Of a DNA stretch of 64,000 nt, positions 56,601 to 64,000 are shown piece after piece (within the stretch, counting starts at the first letter, position 1; every line of letters starts with the position of its first letter). This DNA is from Tetracentron sinense (Eukaryota; Streptophyta; Magnoliopsida; Trochodendrales; Trochodendraceae), in NCBI GenBank assembly GCA_015143295.1, contig CM026562.1:9700041-9764040 (forward strand), in the 5' to 3' direction. The notes beneath the pieces are model-generated. The model saw nothing but the letters and a program-made list of their open reading frames with translations. It was not told the origin of the DNA and did not search any database. A program made the translations under genes and the position numbers.

Positions 56601-57829
56601 CATCCTTATCTTGACTTCCCCATCATTGGGTTTTCTGCTCTCCTGAAACCCCTGTAACATATTACAAATATGTGAGGTAGATCCACTATCTACATACCAA
56701 GAGTTTGAGGAACCAATAATGAAATTGGATTCAGTGATGAAAGATTCTGGCATACCTTCCAAATGCTTATCCTTGAGGGATGCTAAGTAAACTTTCCAAT
56801 TCCTCTTCCAGTGACCTGGTTTCTTGCAATAGAAGCAGACATTCTGATTCATTTCCTTGTCCTTTTTCTCAGAAGCTTTCTTGTTATTGTTCTTAGCCTT
56901 CTTGTCTTTTAGGAACCTGGAGAAATTGGACTTCTTCTTTTTTTTCTGGCCTTTGCCCTTAGACTTGGGTCTTAAAGGTCTAACTCCCTCTACCACATTT
57001 GCATAGAGTTTAGTAGGCTTCATAAGGACCTCAGCTCCTTGCAACATGTTTAGGAGCTCTGGCAGAGATGTCTCCAATTTGTTCTTGCTGAAATTCAACA
57101 CAAAAGCAAAAAACTCTTCTTTTGTTGGTCGGAACTCTCTGGCCCCTGCCTGCCGCCCGCTATTGATGATAGCTCAGCAGCAGCCTCCGCCCTACCTTCG
57201 TTCAGATTGCTCATGTTCACCTCTTCACCCCATCGTTCGTCTCAGGGTTTTCAATCGAGTCACTGACGTCCCTGAGCTGCCTCTAAGCTATCGATCGCGA
57301 AGCTATCGCCCGGTTCAACCAACCGTCCATCCAGGTGCCTTTGCTACTGGTTCTGGGAGAGAGTTCAGGATCGTATCCGTTTGACTCTATTGATCAAGAT
57401 TTGCTCCAAGGGTCAAGAGTTCATTAATGAACCCCATCATCTTGATAACATGCTCCCGGACTGGGCTACCATCAGACATCTTGGTCCCCATCAGTCCTTT
57501 CATTGCCAACTACCTAGCAGTTCTGTTTTGTTCCCCAAACATCTCCCTGAGATTAGTCAATATGTCCTTAGCTGTAGCAAAATCCTCGTGTTATTGCTAT
57601 AGGACATTTGACATGGATGCAAGCATGTAGCATTTGACCAAACTATTTGACTCATGCCACTTTGAGGCTTTCTCAACTGCCTCAGGGGTCTGAACTACCT
57701 CATCAAATTCCGGATAGTCGGAAGTGAGGACATAAACTATATAAGCACAATGTCAAGGTTTCTTTTCCAGTCCACAAAATTTGGATCAGTCAACCGATTC
57801 TCTTCTAGAATCTTGGAAAGGGGATTCAT
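53664..57829 (-). pseudogene. copia Gag-Pol polyprotein, broken
   Basis: ATG at 57829 starts MNPLSKILEENRLTDPNF, a typical copia Gag. A stop soon follows, and a GC-rich insert interrupts Gag at about 57130-57345. The knuckle near 56810 reads CFYCKKPGHWKRNW, with the last Cys replaced by Trp. Protease: WYVDSGSTSHIC near 56690. Integrase: zinc region HLRLGH...CEPC near 56180-56250, core DTDVCGPM and TTDFSRFGF, third acidic residue in NGVSERRN near 55820. Reverse transcriptase: about 54300-55020, FSPVAMLKSIKIML and catalytic YIDDILL near 54630. RNase H: to 53664, ending KALPQKVFEKHLESMG. Stops occur in integrase and elsewhere, with frameshifts between the reverse transcriptase segments (about 54750 and 54300). 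Confidence 0.9.
57130..57345 (-). other. GC-rich insert within copia gag
   Basis: Left and right of it the frame reads as Gag (ILNSLPE and then FAFVLNFSKNKLE). Between them lie about 215 bp of visibly higher GC content, with CTATCGATCGCGAAGC and CTGCCTGCCGCCCGC. The - strand contains a short open stretch MSNLNEGRAEAAAELSSIAG. No family recognised. The ends carry inverted GAACTCTCT / AGAGAGTTC words. Confidence 0.5.
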
Positions 57830-59566
57830 GGCTTATCTACACAATAAAATAAGCATAAATTATTACATTTATTTTCACACATATATTCATTGGATTTTTG
57901 GGATTTTAAAATCTGATGATCCTCTCATCTTTTTTCAAATTTCATCATTCCCTTCAGTATATGAAATTAGGGAATAAACATTTTATTCCAGATGAGTATT
58001 GGGATCCTCATAACGCACATGTAATCTTCCATGCTAGGATAGTACCACACATGCACTACAAGGTGGATAGTAACCATCCATCACTGAGCATCTCATGCAT
58101 AACTCCTTATGTAAATCATTATTCCCAATTTTCATGTGACTTACAAGGACAACATGACTGTCACTATGTCAGCTGCCATGTTTCCTTATTTAAGTGAAAT
58201 CCATTATTCTCAGTTGTCATATGATCAAGTAGATATGTGCCCCTATGCTAGTTGACACTCTATATCAGGCCATATACAAACCTATCTACAATAGAAGTAA
58301 TTCACTAGGAGTTTAATTTAGACTGAATTATGTCGAACTCATATCAGAGAGACAAGACTCAGGCTAATTAATTCCTAGTCTTTATTGATAATGGAAGGCC
58401 TTAGGATTAATAATCCCATTTATTATCACTTAATATTTTTCTTGAAGGGAACAATATAAACAGGCATGATCATATCATTATCCAAATATTCATCATATGA
58501 ATTATGAAAATTTTCCATAATAGGATTATCAAGAAGTGATAAACTCCCACTAGCCCTCACAGGGGGTTTTGATCATTAAGTTTTCACCTTATAATCAAAA
58601 CCTACTCATCCCTATAACCTTAGGATATTTGGATGTCAGTTTAGTGATCCATCTACGATTGATGTCTTTTCAGACACGATTATCCAATAATCTCGTATGC
58701 AAAGATTTTACGTAAAAATCTCCGCATGGGTCACAAACTCCACATCCAAAAGAGTACTAGAAATGTATTGTGTCTAAGTATAAACAATTTACAATTAAAC
58801 ACAATCTATTAATAGAAGTAAAATCCAATAATCCTAAATTATTATAAAAGTGATAATCACAATTATCACAGCTTCCGGGCTAAAGGAAATACTATTAATC
58901 ATCACATGAATAATAATATAATAATTATCATCATATTATAATCTCACAACGGGTTCACAAAAATCATACGAAGTTATTTAATTACAACAGGGGAATTAAA
59001 TAAAGCCCTACTACAATTTGCTATCTTGCAATGGTTCTCCGGGCATCTCCTTCGGTTGAATTAGTCCACCATAAATCAACAACCCTATTCTAAAAATAAG
59101 AAAAATGGGAGGGGAGGGGAAAGAGAAGGAGGTATGATTTGTGGAACCCATCCAACACATAAAATAATATTTATTTATCATGATAAATATAATACATATT
59201 ATTTATGCTAGCCTAGGGCTCTCAGAATAAATTAAACAATTTAATTTAATACTAAAAAGGATCTCTAAATCCTTAAGGCCTTTAACCAAATTTATTTATC
59301 TATATATACTTATCTCTATTAAAATTTCGAGAGGTTTTGGAATCATCCAAACTTGAAATTAGTATCACACTAATTTCTAGGGGCATAATTTTTATTCCGT
59401 CAATAATCACAGGAGGACCCCTTAGCCCTACTAATGATTATCTAATAATCAAGAAGTGATTAAGAATCAAAAAGATTCATCATAGGGGTGGCCGAAATTT
59501 ATAGGGAGGGTAATATGATTTAATAAAAATTAGTTATGCCCTAAAATCAAAGAGAAGCATAGCCAA
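57830..59566 (-). other. long leader between primer site and Gag, no gene
   Basis: About 1.7 kb of AT-rich sequence on the 5' side of copia gag. No reading frame with family support on either strand. It includes several short ATAATTATCA-type inverted words near 58850-58940. Confidence 0.5.
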
Positions 59567-59579
59567 GGCTCTGATACCA
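59567..59579 (-). other. primer-binding site, initiator Met tRNA
   Basis: TGGTATCAGAGCC on the - strand, one base inside the 5' LTR. This is the standard plant copia primer site for tRNA-iMet. Confidence 0.92.
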
Positions 59580-59580
59580 C

Positions 59581-61717
59581 TAAAAGTATGCTTCTTTTTT
59601 ATTTTAGAAAAATAGTTCTTGGGGGGCAAACATCGAATCCCAAGATCTGATCAAGATTCTAATTAATTTTAATTCAATGAAGTTAGAAATCATAATCACC
59701 TTTGCGACTTTGAAATTGTTAAGTCAATTCCACGATAGAATGCTATACCGGCAAAACATCACAAGCGTCAAGTCTCCTTCGCAATCCAGACGGACCTTCT
59801 TTTTCTTTAAAATTTTCTCTAATGGAAGCTAATGGCCCATCCAAATTTCCAGCTCTAGGATCTTGAATAAAAGATCCAATCTTCAAGATGGGTTCTTGAT
59901 CTTCTTTTTGATACTCAAAAGTTAGAACTCAAGAGAACAAGAAAAGGGGGAATAGGGGGTTGACCGTATACCTTTGAAAGGAGAGGGGAGGGCGTGAGAT
60001 TGAGGGAGGAGAGGGATTTCAAAATCTAGAATTTTTATTGTGTCCAACAATATGGACGTCCACCCCTATATATAGATCCATCTTGGATCTTATCCTTATC
60101 CAAATCCTATTAGGATACCCTCAATTTGTTTCCTATTTGATTTCTCCATAATTAATTAAGATTAATCAAAATAGAAACTAATCTTATCTATTAGTGTCCA
60201 ACTAATATTTTCCTTATCCTAATCCAATTAGGATTCCTTGATTAGCAAGCAACTAATAGAATCCTTGTCCAACAAAGAATCTTTAATTAGTAACTAACTC
60301 TAACTAACTAACTAACTAACCTTATCCAATAAGGATATAAGTTCTTAGAAACTAATTAAATAATAACCATTATTATTACCTCCATGAAGTGGGTGTCCCA
60401 CCCTAGGTGGGCCCCACTCCACACGCCCCTAATGGGTTCTAAACCCTTTTGGTCACTTTACTTATTCTTTTAAAATATTCCCCAATGGGTCCTACCCATT
60501 TGGTTTTTCACATCTAATGTGATTCCACCTTTTAGAGCTTCACTTATAGTGATTACTTAGAGAAATTAATTAATTTAATAAATAATTAAATTAAATACTT
60601 TAAGAAAGTCCTTGTGTGTGGGATCTAAAGGGATCTCCTATTTTCGGTTGTGGGACCAAATACTCAACATTTTGTTTAAAGCATTGTTACTAGGAAACAT
60701 CTTTCCTATACTCCATTAGGATTATAGAATGATATCTATATCCCTAGACTTCCACCAATCACAATTAATGTCCATTAACACAATGTGATTAACCTCTAGA
60801 AGATAGAGAATTACTTGCAAGTATTTCTATCTCAAGATTTGTTTACAGATGTGTCCCTCCGCTTCCAATATTGTTATAAGTTTACGGGACAATATCTAAT
60901 ACTGTCTTTAATCACTGGCTTATATTGAGAACCCATTCTCTTTTGATAATTTAGAAATTCTTTAAAGGAAATAATAATAATAATTACATTTCTTTTATAC
61001 AGAAATAAATTCCTCGATAAAACCATTTCATCGATAAATACCAGCGCTGGGTCTTTCAAGTCCGGTTTTGACAAGTATCAACTCAATATTATTTACTCTA
61101 TAAGAGTAGTGGAATCCTTGTTGAGCGTACACACACTTCTTCCAATATAGCGTACATAACCCAATGAGCCCGTATTTAGTCCGGTGTGTTGGACATTGAT
61201 GATTGGCTACATCAAAGCTACATAGGCAAATATTGGAGAAGATGTCGACCTCTCAGATTAAGGACAATGTATCAAATTAACTACCCTAAATATAAAGACA
61301 GTATATTTCTAAGGGTATCCACTGAGCGATCCTATTGCAATATAAGTATTTCTTACTTATATCCACATCTTAGTCAAGAGACCCTTCTCTCAGTGATTGA
61401 GATTCATCACTCCATCATATGGAACTAACAATGTGTAAATTATTAGGAATACATTGTCCAGATGTATCCAGATTAACTTAGAACAATTTTAGGTCTACAA
61501 GAAACCGGAAAAACCATATCTCAGTAGCAATCAGTTATCAACTAATTGGATGATTTTCCTACAATGTTACCTAAGGGACAAAGTAGTCTCATCCAATGAG
61601 ACACTTTTGATATATTACCCAATGTAGAAGACAATGTGTGAATGTAAAATATGTATTTATTGATTAAATAGATAAATACAATTCCGAAATGGCTTTCGTA
61701 GGCATATATGTCTAACA
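59581..61717 (-). repeat. 5' LTR of the copia element
   Basis: On the - strand it begins TGTTAGACATATATGCC and ends CATACTTTTA; the expected final CA has become TA. 2137 bp, collinear with 51511-53642. Drives transcription toward lower coordinates. Confidence 0.93.
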
Positions 61718-64000
61718 CTCTATCTGTAGTACAAAACTTATATCCATTAATGACGTAGCCCTTAAAAATTTGTGCGGCTGTCTGTGGATCGTCTACAAGG
61801 CATTTAATCTCGTCAGACACCGAAGTGCATGACGCTCGTAGCCTTTCAACCTATTTGAAGGCCAAAGACTTATGACTTCTATAATAAGATTGATTCATTA
61901 TGTAAAACTTCATGATATGTTATGCAAATATAAAAGTTAAGAGCATATGACTTACATAACCCCTAAACCATTCAACAAACTGATCGCTGTACTTTTTTTG
62001 AATTCATGGGGAGACAAACTAAGTCTGGGAATGGTCATCTTCAGTACATTCATGTGTTGACTGTAAGGAACGAATCGATGTACGGTGCTCAAAGTTAGAT
62101 CGACTGTTAAAATGAAAAATGAAAATTAATTGAAAGACAATTAGCAAAAAAGTCATGATAATATTCATCTTACTCTCGATATGTTGTGAGTTTCTCAGAG
62201 TTGAACAACACATAACGATGTGTCTGCTGCCATTCTAATTCACTTAGAGCGAATGGCTGCGCACCCCCTATCACACTTTCATCGTCATTCCTTATTGGCC
62301 TATTTAATCTCGATTCAACATTATTTAGGTACCTTGAGCAGAAGGTCAAGCATTCTTCCGCCAAGTACCCTTCTGCTATGCAACCCTCTGGTCGAGTTCA
62401 GTTGCGAACATACGATTTCAGTGTCGACAAGTACCTATAGGAATTAAATTTAAGTAAAACAATGAGACAATCATATAACCACAAGAAGTTTAAGCAATTG
62501 ATACCTTATAATTGAAGTCATACCTTTCAATGGGATATATCCACCGGTATTTACAGGTCCACCTAGACTTGCCTCTGTTGCCAGATGTATAGGAAAGTGT
62601 ACCATAACATCAAAGAATGCCGGTGGAGAAATTTTCTCTAAATGGCATAGCGTAAGCACAATTTTCTCCTCTAACCGTCTCAATTCCTCGACATCAAAGA
62701 CTTTGGAACATAAAACCAGAAAGAAGTTGCTTGATTTAATTGGTAAGGAAGTTTCATTCTTTGGCAATGTCTTCCTCACAACCAATGGTAGAAATTGTTG
62801 AATTATGACATGAGAGTCGTGGCTCTTTAGTCCATAAATTTTACACTGCCCGATATTGACATGTCTTGCAATATTAAACGAGTAACCATTTGGCACCTTC
62901 ACACTCTTCAAAACTTTGCAAAACAACTCTTTCTCATTCTTGTCCATCGAAAAACAAGCTGGTGGTAGATACACTTTGTTTATGCCAGGCTGGAACTGAG
63001 GATGAAGTGGTGGTCTTATGCCCATATCAACCAAGTCGAGTCGAGCTTTTAAGTTATCTTTTGATTTTTTGTCCAAACCCAACAAAGTTTCAAGCACACT
63101 GTCACATACATTCTTCTCGATATGCATTACATCAAGGTTGTGCCTCAACCAATTATGCTCCCAATATGGCAACTCAAAGAATATACTCAACTTCTTCCAG
63201 TTATACAGCATGATATCCTGGGCAGCCTACCTTCGTCGTTTTTGCCCTGTCTGCTTCCCAAGGGAGAAAGCAATCCCCTCCAACTAACGGTACATAGGGC
63301 CCAGACATTGTAGTTGGAGCAGTGCTGAACTCTAGAGTACCATCAAAAGAGTATTTGTCCCTCCGAAACCTGTGATCCGCCTTTAGGAAACGACGGTGGC
63401 CCATGTAACATTGTTTTCTGCTATTAGACAAGTGTCGACTGCAAGTGTCCTTAGGCATGCCAACTTTCCTTTTGCACTTCAACCAGACAAAATAGCATAC
63501 CCTGGTAAGTTGCTAATGGTCCAGAGCAATGCCGCACGCATTACAAATGTCTCCTTTTTTGATGCATCATAAGTTGGCAAACCATTCTCCCACAAGTCCT
63601 TTAACTCTTCGACCAGAGGCATCATGTAGACATCAATGGCATTTCCAGGCCTGAAGGGACAGGGAATAAGCAAGGACAGGATGAAGTTCAGCTGCTTCAT
63701 GCACATCCACGGTGGTAAGTTGTATGGGATAAGAACCACAGGCCAAGTGCTGTAAGCAATACTCATCATCCAAAATGGATTGAAGCCATCAGTCACCAAC
63801 CCAAGTTTCACATTTCGAGCATCCAAAGCAAAAGAAGGGTACTTGTTGTCGAAATTTTCCTAGGCAGATGAGTCTGCAAAATGCCTTAACCTCCCATCCT
63901 TAGTTCGACCCTCATCATGCCATCTCATTTCAGAAGCATTCTTGGACGACATAAACAATCTTTGTAACCTGGGTTTCAACGGAAAGTGACGCAAAATCTT
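61718..64000 (-). pseudogene. TNP2 transposase, N-terminal and central part (runs past window edge)
   Basis: Catalytic protein of the CACTA transposon (Transposase_21 family). From the edge it reads LQRLFMSSKNASEMRWHDEG, RHFADSSA then a stop (Trp to TAG at 63860), LGLVTDGFNPFWMMSIAYST, WPVVLIPYNLPPWMCMKQLN and TFVMRAALLWTISNLPGY. After a Trp-to-stop and a frameshift near 63455 come CYMGHRRFLKADHRFRRD and WLRHNLDVMHIEKNVCDSVL. Then SPPAFFDVMVHFPIHLATEA leads to a 1-nt deletion near 62548 and an 89-bp intron. Exon 2 has YLSTLKSYVRN, EECLTFCSRYLNNVE and FALSELEWQQTHRYVLFN. A second intron (about 62105-62182), a short exon (KKYSDQFVEWFRGY) and a third intron (about 61850-61952) follow. The last exon ends at the copia insertion in NGYKFCTTDR. 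Transcription runs toward the TNP1-like gene. Confidence 0.9.
62435..62523 (-). other. TNP2 intron, 89 bp
   Basis: Donor GTATGAC and acceptor TTCCTATAG on the - strand. Joining its flanks gives WIYPIERYLSTLKSYV, the conserved continuation in TNP2 proteins, so the splice positions are well supported. Confidence 0.8.

Larger units (their letters stand above)
51511..61717 (-). mobile_element. complete Ty1/copia retrotransposon, decayed, inside TNP2
   Basis: 10.2 kb with both LTRs, primer site, polypurine tract and gag-pol in copia order (integrase before reverse transcriptase). Target duplication CTTTA (51506-51510) and CTCTA (61718-61722), one mismatch. LTR ends are TG...CA in one copy and TA...CA in the other. 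The LTRs differ at roughly two dozen positions in the first 230 bases, so insertion is not recent. Confidence 0.93.
40421..64000 (-). mobile_element. giant CACTA (En/Spm) transposon, left end to beyond window
   Basis: A cut-and-paste DNA transposon. Its terminus CACTACAAAA at 40421 is preceded by AAT, a candidate 3-bp target duplication. It is followed by subterminal repeats, a 5.65-kb satellite array, a TNP1-like gene and a TNP2 transposase gene, both on the - strand. The right terminus lies past 64000. Nested inside are a 10.2-kb copia element, a 440-bp solo LTR and a 331-bp MITE. Even without these it would exceed 12 kb. Confidence 0.85.

Noticed and set aside
62890..63313. Plus-strand frames opposite the transposase
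   Set aside because: They are shadows of the strongly supported TNP2 frame on the other strand.

Overview
The window looks like transposon-dense heterochromatin from a flowering plant. It shows plant-type LTR retrotransposons (a chromodomain gypsy element, Tat/Ogre-like pieces, copia elements primed by initiator tRNA), a plant CACTA (En/Spm) transposon, Mutator-like elements with a FAR1-type DNA-binding domain, and a cytosolic plant-type Hsp70 sequence. I found no intact single-copy host gene, no rRNA or tRNA, no CRISPR array and no bacterial signature. Nearly every coding region carries in-frame stops or frameshifts. The species cannot be fixed from sequence alone.

Layout. 1-6885: most of a decayed Ty3/gypsy chromovirus on the + strand, whose 5' LTR lies before the window; its 3' LTR is 5110-6885. 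6886-8968: promoter-like sequence and two short tandem arrays, with no gene. 8969-14566: a 2.3-kb direct duplication with a 1-kb spacer. 14567-21751: the 5' part of a Tat/Ogre-like element (LTR, primer site, ORF1), with a copia solo LTR nested in its LTR. It runs directly into 21752-23500, a 5'-truncated copy of a chimeric sequence made of an Hsp70 3' coding region followed by a Tork-type copia Gag. 23831-27470: two decayed LTR-like blocks. 27655-28414: a small inverted-repeat element and a tandem duplication. 28627-32638: a 4-kb Mutator-like element with long inverted repeats, holding a FAR1-domain reading frame and what appears to be a captured host-gene 5' end. 33417-36285: four inverted-repeat elements, two with clear 9-bp target duplications, and a minisatellite.

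36513-39480 holds the longer copy of the chimera: an almost full-length, intronless Hsp70 retrocopy lacking its last part, joined to a Gag with an intact zinc knuckle. Both copies have the same junction, so the fusion happened once and was then multiplied. This is the most unusual object in the window.

40421 to beyond 64000 is a giant CACTA transposon with genes on the - strand. Its left terminus (CACTACAAAA) and subterminal repeats are at 40421-40930. A 5.65-kb satellite array of 179-bp units, with signs of higher-order multiplication, occupies 41371-47020. A degenerate TNP1-like (Transposase_24 type) gene is at 48240-50215 and a TNP2 transposase gene at 50919-64000. The TNP2 gene is split by a complete 10.2-kb copia element (51511-61717, - strand). 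Conceptually removing the copia leaves the transposase frame continuous. A 440-bp solo LTR splits the TNP1-like gene in the same clean way.

Relative order of events. The CACTA element was coding when the copia and the small LTR entered. The Tat LTR entered an already duplicated 2.3-kb unit. The Hsp70-Gag fusion predates both copies seen here. All boundaries were read by eye; none were checked by alignment software.
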